DNA of 64,000 nt from Molanna angustata (GCA_963576475.1 OY754990.1:11897061-11961060), one strand, 5' to 3'; positions 33,331-44,430 are shown, numbered from the stretch's first letter. Notes: a model not told the origin generated them from the sequence alone. Program-made: numbers and translations.

Positions 33331-33608
33331 CGGAAAGAGGTTGAAGAAGTAAATAGAATTAGTATATTCTTGTGTTAAATGGTATTGCCTCGCTTTGGGA
33401 GCCATTTTGATTTTGATTTTTTGGAAATAGTTTTAGTAAAATTTGCTTTATAGTCTGATTTTAATATAAAACATTTGCAGGAAAGCGCTCTATATAAAAT
33501 CATATGTTTTTTTTTGTTTAACATTGTTGTCCTACACTGGGTGCCAATTTATTGTGTATCGAAATTTTATTCAAAGATGATATTAAGTTTCTTTATATTG
33601 TTGTTTTT

Positions 33609-33837
33609 GTCGGCCTTCGTGGCTCAGTTGGTTAGGTATCTGACTGATGATCCAAAGGTCCTGGGTTCGATTCCCGGTGGAAACACACTTTTTAATTGTA
33701 TATTTAGTCTGGATATGTGAGACGATTAATGTTGTAAGTCTCCAGAATGTGGCAACTTGTTAATGGGTGCGTGTTAAATTAATATTTGACATAGTACCTG
33801 TTAGTTGCCCGAGATGTCATATAAAATAAAATAAAAC
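33609..33837 (+). mobile_element. tRNA-derived SINE, family B
   Basis: Head ggccttcgtggctcagttgg and gggttcgattcccggtgg are tRNA-like A- and B-boxes. The body has agtctccagaatgtggcaac and the tail is (ataaa)n. Full-length relatives occur at 54322 and 63014. Confidence 0.88.
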
Positions 33838-34011
33838 TTTTGGAAAATGGCACCTTCCTTAAAAAGCCAAATATATTTTGTATATATTTTTGCCCCACGT
33901 TGGGCGCCATTTTTTTCATCTTTCATATGCATCTAATTTTTATTTTTATATTTAATATTAATATTAGTACCATGCAGGGTGCCAATTAATTTTTTGCTGT
34001 TTTCATTTTAG

Positions 34012-34145
34012 GATAAAGCAGTTGGAGAATGGCACCCTTCATATAAAGTCTGCTAGGCAGGACGACAGTGATCGCTACGGCTGCACTGCAGGAAACTCGG
34101 CGGGACTTCGCAGGGAAGAAGTATCCTTGGTGGTGCACGCAGGAG
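34012..34145 (+). CDS. otk: otk exon 13 seen: Ig domain 6, second half
   Basis: Acceptor tttcattttag; donor gtatgg. The frame gives RIKQLENGTLHIKSARQDDS, then DRYGCTAGNSAGLRREEVSL and VVHAG. NGTLHI...SDRYGC is the E-F signature of the last Ig domain before the membrane. It enters in phase 2 and exits in phase 1. The following intron (6.8 kb) is the longest in the gene and is mostly a 56-bp tandem array. Confidence 0.9.
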
Positions 34146-34261
34146 GTATGGCTGCAATATCTGTTTTTGAGTTTGATACATACGGAAAAGCGTATCGAGA
34201 AATAAGTCTTTGCCAATTCAAGAACCAAAAGAATTATCTTGTGCTCTTGATCAGAGTCTAA

Positions 34262-35173
34262 GACATCCCTTTTTCAATAAAATAACCCGAATATTAACAT
34301 TGTTTTCTACAAAAATAACATCCCTTTTTCAATAAAATAACCCAAATAATAACATTGATTTTTGTAGAAAAGCAATGTTATTATTTGGGTTATTTTATTG
34401 AAAAAGAGATGTTATTATTGTAGAAAAACAATGTTATTATTCGGGATATTTTATTGAAAAAGGGATGTTATTTTTGTAGAAAAACAATGTTATTATTCGG
34501 GTTATTTTATTGAAAAATAATTGTTATTTTTGTAGAAAAGTGATGATATTATTTGGATAATTTTTCAAAAAAAGTGATTCAAGAAAATCAATGTTATTAT
34601 TCGGGTTATTTTATTGAAAAAGTGGTGTTATTTTTGTAGAAAACAATGTTAATATTCGGGTTATTTTATAGAAAAAGGGATGTTTTTTGTGTAGAAAGCA
34701 ATGTTATAATTCGGGTTATTTTATTGAAAAAGGGATGTTTTTTTTGTAGAAAAGCAATGTTATTATTTGGGTTATTTTAGTGAATAAGGGATGTTTTTTG
34801 TGTAGAAAGCAATGTTTTAATTCGGGTTATTTTATTGAAAAAGGGATGTTATTTTTGTTGAATAACAATGTTATTATTCAGGTTATTTTATTGAGAAAGG
34901 GATTTATTTTTGTAGAAAAGCAATGTTATTATTCAGGTTATTTTATTGAAAATGGGTTGTTATTTTTGTAGAAAAGCAATGTAATTATTCGGGTTATTTT
35001 ATTGAAAAAGGGATTTTATTTTTGTAGAAAAGCGATGTTATTATTCGGGTATTTTATTGAAATAGGGATGTTATTTTTGTAGAAAAGCAATGTTATTATT
35101 CGGGTTATTTTATTGCAAAAGGGATGTTATTTTAAGTAGAAAAGCAATGTTACTATTCGGGTTATTTTATAAA
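34262..35173. repeat. ~56-bp satellite array, first block (intron 13)
   Basis: Units of aaaagggatgttatttttgt, agaaaagcaatgttattatt and cgggttattttattg. The first two units (34262-34365) are inverted relative to the rest, making a head-to-head junction. Short frames in the array are not genes. Confidence 0.9.
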
Positions 35174-36179
35174 CTAGTTGCATGTAACACATGAGATCCA
35201 ACTGTCGATAGCGATAGTATGTATAGTTGAAGAATATGTACCAAACTATAAACCCATAAATACAAATTATTGAATATTTTCAGATATTTTGTTTTCTATG
35301 CAACATATGTAGGTATGTATGTCAAGATAGGATAGTATGGAGGAAGATCCTTTTTTCCTACCCAGAATATGAAAATAGCATGATGGTATGTATGTTTGTT
35401 TGGAGATGAAGTATCAAACTATTAAGTCTTCTTACATATTGTGTATAGGCGACTGCCATACAGAATGTATGAAGCGATGTCGTCACTAAATTCAATTTTT
35501 AAAAAAATTGTTAAAAAAAAATTGAGATCTTCTACTACAATGTTAATATTTTTTATAGAAAATTAAATTATCTAGTTGGGGTGTTTCGGCTTTTTTCGAT
35601 AATTGTAAAAGTTTTGGAAATATAGGCAGTTAAACTCATAAATTTATCATAAAAAAAATATTTTTCTTAATAAAAAATGTTTGAGAAACCCTGGAATTTT
35701 TTTGAAAAAACTAATTTGAGATTTTGTATTTGTCTATGTTTGTACCAATTTTCAGCGTTCTAGCGTTTATGGTTTCTGAGATATATGGAAAAATAAAATA
35801 AAAATTCAAAAGTTGATAACCCCTGACTGAAACAAAAATTCAAAATTCCGAGTATAAAAGTTTTGTAGGCCTGTAACTGTTTATATATTCTGAAATTTTA
35901 GGCTCTGTAAATTGAGCGGATCAAAAGTTATAAGGGGGGGACGGACACACAGACACACACACACACACAGACACACGAAATGTTCTACTCCGAATTCTGA
36001 GTAAATCCGTGTATGGAACATATATGCTGCGAAGCCTCTAAGTTGGTGTTTTTTGACTTCAAAGTTGGAAAAGCCGTGAAAAAAGTAGACCTCTCCATAC
36101 AATTCTCGCGTATTCTGGCTTCATTCATTGTCGATATGTTAAGAGAACAAAGTTCTCCTGAACAAATCGACAGTTGGAC
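35174..36179 (-). mobile_element. Helitron-like element H, ~1,006 bp, inserted in the satellite
   Basis: On the minus strand it begins TCCAACTGTCGATTTGTTCA and ends with hairpin CATGT-gtt-ACATG, then caaCTAG followed by T. The 12-base TCCAACTGTCGA also appears inverted near the 3' end, as in Helentron-type subterminal repeats. The array has the matching uninterrupted site near 38255-38270, so the ends are well defined and there is no target duplication. It has no coding capacity. Confidence 0.8.
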
Positions 36180-38640
36180 AAAAGGGATGTTATTTTTTTT
36201 TGAAAAGCGATGTTATTATTCGGGTATTTTATTGAAATAGGGAAGTTATTATTTGGTTTACTTTTTGGGAAAAGGGTGTTATTTTTGAAGAAAAGTTATG
36301 TTATTATTCGGGTAATTTTTCAACAAAAAGCATGTTATTTTAGTAGAAAAGGAATGTTATTATTCGGGTTGTTTTACAGAAAAAGGGATGTTCTTATTGT
36401 AGAAAAGTGATGATTATATTCGGATAATTTTTCAACAAATGGGAAAATCAAAAAAAGGGATATTAGTAGAAAATCGGTGTAATTTTTAGTGTCATTTTTC
36501 TGGATTAGGGATGTTTTTTTTTTTGTAGAATAGCAATGTTATTATTCGGGATATTTTTGTAGAAAAGCAGTGTTATTATTCGGGTTATTTTATTGAAAAA
36601 GGGATGTTATTTTTGTTGAAAAGCATGTTATTATTTGGGTTATTTTATTGAATAACGGATGTTTTTTTTTTTCAAAAGCAATGTTATATTTCGGGTTATT
36701 TTATTGAAAAAGGGATGTTATTTTTGTTGAAAAATATGTTATTATTTGGGATATTTTATTGAATAACGGATGTTTTTTTTTTTTTGTAGGAAAGCAATGT
36801 TATTATTCGGGTAATTTTATTGAAAACGTGATGTTATTTTTGTTGAAAAGCAATGTTATTATTTTGGTTATTTTATTGAAAAAGGGATGTTATTTTTGTT
36901 GAAAAGCAATGCTATTTTTCGGGTAATTTTACTGAAAAAGGGATGTTATTTTTGTAGAAAACAATGTTAATATTTGAGTTATTTTATTCAAAAAGGGATG
37001 TTATTATTGTATAAAAGTGATGATTATATTCGGATAATTTTTCAACAAAAGGGATGTTATATTAGTAGAAAATGGTGTAATTTTTAGTGTCAGTTTTCTG
37101 GAAAAGGGATGTTTTTTTTGTAGAATAGCAATGTTATTATTCGGGTTATTTTATTGAAAAAGGGTTGTTATTTTTGTAGAAAAGCAATGTAATATGGGTT
37201 ATTTTATTGAAAAAGGGATTTTATTTTTGTAGAAAAGCGATGTTATTATTCGGGTATTTTATTGAAATAGGGATGTTATTTTTGTTGAAAATCAATGTTA
37301 TTATTTTGGTTATTTTATTGAAAAAGGGATGTTATTTTTGTTGAAAAGCAATGCTATTTTTCGGGTAATTTTACTGAAAAAGGGATGTTATTTTTGTAGA
37401 AAACAATGTTAATATTTGAGTTATTTTATTCAAAAAGGGATGTTATTATTGTATAAAAGTGATGATTATATTCGGATAATTTTTCAACAAAAGGGATGTT
37501 ATATTAGTAGAAAATGGTGTAATTTTTAGTGTCAGTTTTCTGGAAAAGGGATGTTTTTTTTGTAGAATAGCAATGTTATTATTCGGGTTATTTTATTGAA
37601 AAAGGGTTGTTATTTTTGTAGAAAAGCAATGTAATATGGGTTATTTTATTGAAAAAGGGATTTTATTTTTGTAGAAAAGCGATGTTATTATTCGGGTATT
37701 TTATTGAAATAGGGATGTTATTTTTGTTGAAAATCAATGTTATTATTTTGGTTATTTTATTGAAAAAGGGATGTTATTTTTGTTGAAAAGCAATGCTATT
37801 TTTCGGGTAATTTTACTGAAAAAGGGATGTTATTTTTGTAGAAAACAATGTTAATATTTGAGTTATTTTATTCAAAAAGGGATGTTATTATTGTATAAAA
37901 GTGATGATTATATTCGGATAATTTTTCAACAAAAGGGATGTTATATTAGTAGAAAATGGTGTAATTTTTAGTGTCAGTTTTCTGGAAAAGGGATGTTTTT
38001 TTTGTAGAATAGCAATGTTATTATTCGGGTTATTTTATTGAAAAAGGGTTGTTATTTTTGTAGAAAAGCAATGTAATATGGGTTATTTTATTGAAAAAGG
38101 GATTTTATTTTTGTAGAAAAGCGATGTTATTATTCGGGTATTTTATTGAAATAGGGATGTTATTTTTGTAGAAAAGCAATGTTATTATTCGGGTTATTTT
38201 ATTGCAAAAGGGATGTTATTTTAAGTAGAAAAGCAATGTTACTATTCGGGTTATTTTATAAATAAAAGGGATGTTATTTTTTTTTGAAAAGCGATGTTAT
38301 TATTCGGGTATTTTATTGATATAGGGAAGTTATTATTTGGTTTACTTTTTGGAAAAAGGGTGTTATTTTTGAAGAAAAGTTATGTTATTATTCGGGTAAT
38401 TTTTCAACAAAAAGGATGTTATTTTAGTAGAAAAGCAATGTTATTATTCGGGTTGTTTTATTGAAAAAGGGATGTTTTTTTTGTAGAAAAACAGTTTTAT
38501 TATTCGGGTTATTGTATTGAAAAGGGGATGATATTTTTATAGAAAAGCAATGTTATTATTTGGGTTATTTTATTGAAAAAGGGATGTTATTTTTGTAGGA
38601 AAGCAATGTTTTTATTTGTGTTATTTTATTGATGGTTTAC
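36180..38640 (+). repeat. ~56-bp satellite array, second block, with 442-bp higher-order unit
   Basis: Continuation of the array after the element H insertion. The phrase gaaaagcaatgctatttttc recurs at 36901, 37343 and 37785, exactly 442 bp apart, and the three 442-bp blocks look nearly identical. The block near 38200-38450 repeats the sequence order found on both sides of element H. Confidence 0.92.
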
Positions 38641-38648
38641 AATTTTAG

Positions 38649-38825
38649 ATGGGTCAATGGATGAGCGGTTAGCGCACTAGGCTAGTAATCCAATGGTCGC
38701 CAGTTTGAATCCTACCTCGACTGATTTCATTTGCCTATATCACAAGCATTTGTGCTTAATTTAGGGAATTTAGAAAGATGTATATGTATTTGTTTATAAG
38801 GACATATTCATTTTTAAATAAAAAA
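38649..38825 (+). mobile_element. tRNA-derived SINE, family A
   Basis: Diverged copy: gggtcaatggatgagcggtt and ggtcgccagtttgaatccta. It follows the satellite directly. Confidence 0.8.
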
Positions 38826-39310
38826 TACTTTCAATCTCTTCAGATTCTCCGCAGGACTTTCTTCACAAATGAGTCCAACATCTCTGCCATTCTCACTGTT
38901 AAGGTCAATGCCTTGCAGTCATACTCCAATACAAGTCTGACTAAAGTCTTGTTTGAGTTACTATTTTTAGTATTCTTGTGTATGCTGCGAGAACTAAACA
39001 CTGGTAACAGCGAGAAATACATCTTATTGGCAGCCGTGATCCTTTTTCTTATCTCAGTTTGATCTCTGTTGTTTTTCTGTTAGGATTGAGCCAAGGTAAG
39101 CAAATTGGCTGACCATATCAAGAGAGTAGTTGTCTTCAAATTGTATCATTCCTCCTGGGCTGTGTTCAGATTCATCATTCGACGTCAGGCTTCGGATGTA
39201 CCTGAAGTTGCAGATTATGACGTTTTTCACACCAATCTCACTGAACGCTTTTGAGCGGCGTTTCAATCTGAACGCAGCATCGGGTGTTTTAAATGTCAAA
39301 TGTCATTTAT
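38826..39310 (-). pseudogene. non-LTR retrotransposon RT fragment in intron 13
   Basis: The minus strand reads DMVSQFAYLGSILTEKQQRS, then NKMYFSLLPVFSSRSIHK, LVRLVLEYDCKALTLT and VKKVLRRI. This is the Y-L-G-S to L-R-R-(I/M) thumb region of the LINE group that also includes family P. It is broken and truncated. Confidence 0.8.
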
Positions 39311-39584
39311 CATACATGTCTTTTTTTAGGTTATATTTTCATCAAAAGACAACAATTGGGAAGTGGTGTAAATAATAATCTCTGACCTTTTTTAGATATT
39401 GTTGAATGATATTTTTATAAATTAACCTCTTTGTGAATGCATATTTTCATCATAAATAATGTCAACTGACATATTAGATACCACAGAAACAAATACAAGT
39501 CATCAGATACATTACTGTCAGAGCATTTTTCACCCAACAATTTTACCAAAAGTTACACTCAACGCCACAGAGCTCTGAACTCTT

Positions 39585-40145
39585 TAGAGCGTCTGTTTCC
39601 GGTCAGGTGATGAGTACGCGATACCACTTCCACGCCGGTGATGCTCTAGGACTCTATGGCCCTTTTCACCCCCGGACGCGGCCGCAACGTCGGACAAACA
39701 CAACCATCCACTATCCATCGGGTTCAACCACTGCCCCCGAGAATCCAACCTCAAACGTCGGGGCAACCGCTCAAGATCGGCAGCCGGGGCAAGCCCCTAG
39801 CACAACCGATCGAACGGAAGGGCTTGCCCCCGCACCCCTCGGTCCTCGTGTTGACGTCCGAAAGCTTGGCGGGCTAACACCGGGGGCATCTGACGCAATC
39901 ATCACCTGTCAGATATGACGTCACAGATGTCAACACAGGATGTCTGACCCGACGTCTGCGCCGGCGGTGTGCCCGGACCAAACAACAACATTCGCCACAG
40001 TTTGACGAGTAACTGCCGAGCGAGACTAGAGGCGTCCGTCCTGCTCTTCTCTAAGTACAGAATTGACGAGGGCACAACAGCATTGGCCGCCCACCCCCGC
40101 CTTTACTGCCTAGGCCCCTAGAGCCGCAACTTAGGCCCTGTTTCC
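39585..40145. other. GC-rich island in intron 13
   Basis: About 560 bp of clearly higher GC content with many CpG, between AT-rich intron sequence. Short frames are open on both strands but none matches a family I recognise. It may be the 5' region of a retrotransposon. Its role is unknown. Confidence 0.5.
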
Positions 40146-40199
40146 GGTCATTATGAACGGTTTAGAGTGTCACTAAGTGCACTCGGCGTTCATTGTGAA

Positions 40200-40315
40200 T
40201 GCAAACCCTGTTCTATGTGATGGGTTTCTAGTCTGCGCCATCATTTTTTTTATTACCCTTTAATGCGATGATAATAGAAAAGAATGGAAGCACTATTCGA
40301 AGCTGGTGCCTAAGA
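40200..40315 (+). mobile_element. repeat E fragment
   Basis: Ends ataatagaaaagaatggaag and cactattcgaagctggtgcc, as in other E copies. Confidence 0.6.
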
Positions 40316-40444
40316 GCAATATTCTTCTTCTTCTTATTCAGCCCTCCTTCGTCCAGTGATGAGACCTCCAAGTCTCCTTATCTTGGATAGATCCTTAGTC
40401 CATCTGAAGTCTGTGCCCTGCCCAGCTCCACTTCTAAGTAATAT

Positions 40445-40612
40445 TTTTTTTCTTTTTTTTTAATTTGTTAAACAAGTACATCTTCCTACATTCCCTAACT
40501 ATGCATAAATGCTTGTCGTATATGTGAACGAAATCGGTCGAGGCAGGATTCAAACTCTCGACCACTGGATTACTAACCCAGCGCGCTAACCACTCTGCCA
40601 TCGACCCATCCA
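40445..40612 (-). mobile_element. tRNA-derived SINE, family A
   Basis: Minus-strand head (ccactctgccatcgaccca) and body with ggtcgaggcaggattcaaac. Confidence 0.85.
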
Positions 40613-40623
40613 TATTATAATAA

Positions 40624-40822
40624 TAATAATTAACACTTTCTTGCACCCTGCGCAAGTGACGAGTTTATTGCCGTATGGCAATTTATTCCAACTAACCAGT
40701 GTTTCCAGCCCAGAGTGGCAATATTTGCGTAAGAAATAAATTTCTCCTCTGCTGGAAATCGAACCCAGGACGCCCGCACAGAAACCAAACGGCTTACCAA
40801 CTGTGCCACGGCGGTCATAGTT
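40624..40822 (-). mobile_element. tRNA-derived SINE, family D, copy 2
   Basis: The minus strand reads gaccgccgtggcacagttgg, gtcctgggttcgatttccag and ctggttagttggaataaatt. The tRNA-like head is best preserved here. It ends 130 bases before exon 14. Confidence 0.8.
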
Positions 40823-40952
40823 GATATATTGATACTCAGGAAGTGAGTATATGAGTATAAAAATAAATTAAAGTCTTCAAGCAATATTTGGAGGCGCTCT
40901 GTTTTCTTTCTGCTCATTCTTTTAATTTGTTTTGTGTGTCTTTTGTTTCCAG

Positions 40953-41105
40953 GTGGTGTAGGTATGGTGCTAGAAGACGAAGGTGTGATTGTGAAGGCAA
41001 TCCTTATCACAATGAGCGTTGTCGGTGCCTATATGCTGCTTGTAGTCGGTCTGATGCTGTACTGCAGAGCTAGGAGGCGCAAGAGGAAGCTAGCCAACAG
41101 TCTGG
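40953..41105 (+). CDS. otk: otk exon 14 seen: transmembrane helix
   Basis: Acceptor ttttgtttccag; donor gtataa. After GVGMVLEDEG the frame reads VIVKAILITMSVVGAYMLLV then VGLMLYC, a hydrophobic stretch of about 23-25 residues, followed at once by RARRRKRKL. The basic run is a typical cytoplasmic stop-transfer signal, so the protein is type I. It enters and exits in phase 1, making the membrane module symmetrical like the Ig modules. Confidence 0.92.
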
Positions 41106-41151
41106 GTATAATATTTCAACATTGGAATCATTTTTATTTGATATACATATT

Positions 41152-41664
41152 ACTCCTCACTAACCCAAGGGGATATAGTGGGGAGTTACGATCTCGCAAT
41201 TTTTAAACATATTTTTTTTATTGCAGATTATCAAACAGTGTCATGCTGAGATTGTATTCTGAAAGTTTCATCACAATGTATCTGTGTGTGTGTGTGCTAT
41301 GTACGGTGTGTTTATTTTACTTTATTGATTATAGACTAAAGTACTCATTCGATTCTTTTCAAATTTTGCATACATGTATATCTAATACTCGTTTAGACCC
41401 CATTAGACTTTGAAGGATATCTGAATAGTGCTTATCAATTTTTTTACCTGTCAAATATTATTTCAAAGTGACCCCAAGCTCGGGAAACTTAAAATTTGAA
41501 ATTTTTATTTTCAAATTGATAAAAAGACACAACATCACTTTCATAAAATGGCATTGAAGAGTTATCAAGTTTTCATAATAAAATATTTTATTAAAAAATA
41601 ATTTAACAAACTCGTTTCATGTAAATGCTGAATATTTTCCATACAAAATTTGAATACCACTCGT
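41152..41664. mobile_element. non-autonomous element F, copy 3
   Basis: Same orientation as copy 1, starting tactcctcactaacccaagg only 46 bases after exon 14. Its far end is trimmed to ccactcg. Confidence 0.8.
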
Positions 41665-42082
41665 TTTTGTTGTGCGATTGATCAAGGCGTTAGTTGTGGA
41701 AATCTTGATGATTATTCCTATACCCTTAATCTTTCTCCCTTCCTGTTCAATTGTGGGTTTGGAAGTTTAGGTTATCAATGTATAGTACATCGCACCGAGG
41801 TCAATTTTACCGTAATTCATTTCATTTTTAAGCTCATAAAGTCATTTGACCTATTCTGTGATAAAAAACACCATGTACCTATTCATCAAGGGGTAGGTAC
41901 AAAGTTTTCCTTTCACATATTGAAAAGTGTAATTGTTTAAGCACTATTTATATTGTTTCATAGTAGATTATGTATTTTTCTGTAACATGTTATGCATTTG
42001 AATTTAAAACAACTGCGTTTGACATTGTCAGTATGAAAGCAAACAATCTATGATTTGATGTGAAATATCTTTTATTTAATTC

Positions 42083-42937
42083 ACGGGCTATTTCACCACC
42101 TCTGGATAAAGTGCCCGATAGCCAATCTAACACCAATCTAACGGATAAACCGAAAAATGCGTTTCACGACTCTGATAGCTCTATCCCATGGATAAAGTTC
42201 TAGATATGTTGTCTAGCGGAATAGGTTCGCGATAAGTGATAGATAACTTAAACTAAGTATAGGTAAGCTATTTTTTAAATGATCGAAATTTATGACCAAA
42301 TCGACGATGATATCGTATTTTTTTCATAATACGAGACAAAATCGGCGTCAGAGATTTATTCCAAATGCGAAAAGATTATTTTTCGGAGTTCGACAATATT
42401 GATTTCAAGGCGAGGTTTAGATTGACGAAAACGTCTGCACAGAACATTTAAGGACTCATAAAAGAAATTATTTTTTCTTATATCTTTTTTTTTTTTTTTG
42501 AGTGGCAGCTCTCCAAGGAGAACATTCTTATATCTTATTTTCTATAACATTTTTATGTTGACAAACTAAATCCACCAACACGTTGATGTCATCCTCTCAG
42601 AAATTCGTAGTTCATTCTCTTTTATACATTCTCAAAATATTTGAAATATCTTGTTTTGTGTCCACGTGTTCGTTTTGACCGCGTGTTTATTTACCGTTGT
42701 CCGTTGTTTACTGCAGTTTACTGCAACTTTTTACGATTTACAATGTGACAGCTTTATCAACCCATAGACATGACCATTGAAATAGATGAAATTACAACGT
42801 TGCCACCCTTTATCCGTCAGATAACAATCTGTAAGAAATTTGTAGGTGGTGAAACGCTCGCTTCATTTATCCTTAAGATAAATTTATCTTATGGATAGTT
42901 ATCTAGAACTTTATCCAGAGGTGGTGAAATAGCCCGT
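42083..42937. mobile_element. PIF/Harbinger-like element, internally deleted
   Basis: Perfect terminal inverted repeats of about 30 bp (acgggctatttcaccacctc onward). At 42368-42469 one frame reads RKDYFSEFDNIDFKARFRLT, then KTSAQNI, a stop and GLIKEI. This resembles the N-terminal part of HARBI1-type transposases (a RFRLSK-like motif). The rest of the transposase is missing. Target duplications are not clear. Confidence 0.65.
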
Positions 42938-43506
42938 TAATGTATATTGATTACATTGTGAATGAGTTTTAGTTTTATGTAATTAATATATAGAATATAT
43001 AGTTATCTAATTAATTGATCATGTATCTATGAATGTATGTTCGTGAATGTTTATATTACTATGAATGATTTTTTTGTGTTTTATTTTATTTATTTATTTA
43101 CCTTTTATCACACCATATTTATATTGACAACATTACATAAGTAGATTACTGCTACCCAACTATGAAATCCTGTTCTAGGGCTAGCAGTTTACAATTTTTA
43201 TTGACAATTGTATGCAATTATGAACCAGGTGATTGTTCCCGTTCCACACTAAATATGTACACAATCTCAACTTTCTGCACTCACAATCATTACCTCAACA
43301 AACATATGGGCTCACACAAAACAGATCAACCAGGTCCCAATGTCCGCCATAATACCTGTCATAAATACAATCTCTGACGCCATTTTTATTTCAGAGCCAT
43401 AGAAAGAGACTAGTTAACTATGTTGGTGTTGGTGTAAATACATTAGGGAACTATTTTCTTATCGAATCATTTGATTTAAGTGTTAATTTGTTAATTTTGA
43501 TTCCAG
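42938..43506. other. rest of intron 14
   Basis: AT-rich, no coding signal. A short frame at 43162-43377 shows no recognisable domain. Confidence 0.45.
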
Positions 43507-43806
43507 CTAATGACAAAATGGAGAATGGCGAGCTGGAGATGAAGGACAAGGAGGGCGAGTGCTGCGACAAGGAAGAGGACAAGCTGCTGGGCGAGGAGGG
43601 CGGCGAAGCGGAGCACCGCAGCAAGAACAAGTGCAACGGCGCAAGCGGACCCAGGGCGAAAAACGGCTCCCACAGAGTGCCGGGGGTTACGGGCAGCGGA
43701 GCCAGTGGCGGTGATGGCTCCGAAGTCTCCAAGAGGAGCGGACAATCGGGGGTGTATGACAGGCTGATCCTGGACAAGGAGTGCCTTGGAGATTTCGTTC
43801 AACTCG
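43507..43806 (+). CDS. otk: otk exon 15 seen: acidic juxtamembrane segment and start of pseudokinase
   Basis: Acceptor tttgattccag; donor gtgagt. It opens with ANDKMENGELEMKDKEGECC and an E/K/D-rich stretch, then a Gly/Ser-rich linker, and ends YDRLILDKECLGDFVQLG, the beta-1 entry to the kinase-like fold whose glycine loop continues in the next exon. It enters and exits in phase 1 (exactly 300 bp). GC-rich codon use contrasts sharply with the flanking introns. A long antisense reading frame over it is only a shadow. Confidence 0.9.
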
Positions 43807-43899
43807 GTGAGTTATTATTAGGGACCGAATTATACTGTGCAATTGGTCAAAATATGCATCACAAATGCTCGGAATGTGCACCATGAATGGTAGTAATAT

Positions 43900-43985
43900 G
43901 ACAGGTCGTAAGCCCTGTAAGTACCCAAGTTCCTGGTTCTTCTATAATATCCCAACTTCGTTTCTATTGAGATGTTTCTGTCAAT
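43900..43985 (-). repeat. interspersed repeat J, inverted copy
   Basis: Contains caggtcgtaagccctgtaag and cccaacttcgtttctattga, the inverse of 7598-7660. Confidence 0.65.
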
Positions 43986-44182
43986 AAAAAAAGTTCCTAA
44001 TTTAGTTCCAATAGTTACCTACTGAATATGGGGTATTTTATGTTTTTATTGATTATGGTTCATTCAAATTTGAATTTGTCTTTGGCATTGAACCTAATAT
44101 ATTTCTAAAAATAAATAATTTATAAAATAATAGTTAATGTTGGCATTGTTCCATTGTGAAAATTAAATAATTGCTCTTTTAG

Positions 44183-44430
44183 GTCGGGGCGAGTTTGGAG
44201 AAGTGTTCACGGCCTCAATAGTGGACCCTCGGGCTCTGCCCTCCGAGGCGTGTCGCACCGTGCTGGTCAAGGCGCTGGCTCAGGCCGGTCAGCGAGACGA
44301 GGCGGTGCTGACCGAGTTCAAGAGGCAGCTGGACTCGTTCTCTCGCCTCAGACACGAGAGCGTGGCGTCGGTGATTGGACTGTGCAACGCTACGCATCCC
44401 CACTATATGGTTTTCCAATACACGGATTGG
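44183..44430 (+). CDS. otk: otk exon 16 seen: pseudokinase N-lobe
   Basis: Acceptor ttgctcttttag; strong donor gtgagt. The frame reads GRGEFGEVFTASIVDPRALP, later RTVLVKALAQAGQRDEAVLT, then LRHESVASVIGLCNATHPHY and MVFQYTDW. The Gly-rich loop (GRGEFGEVF) and the beta-3 Lys (VLVK) are both preserved, as is the H-E-S-V-x-x-V-I-G-L turn after the alpha-C helix. The N-lobe therefore looks able to fold normally, unlike the catalytic loop further on. It enters in phase 1 and exits in phase 0. Confidence 0.93.

Noticed and set aside
43451..43886. Antisense frames over otk exon 15
   Set aside because: They are the shadow of a GC-rich coding exon. They have no splice-consistent continuation and no domain.
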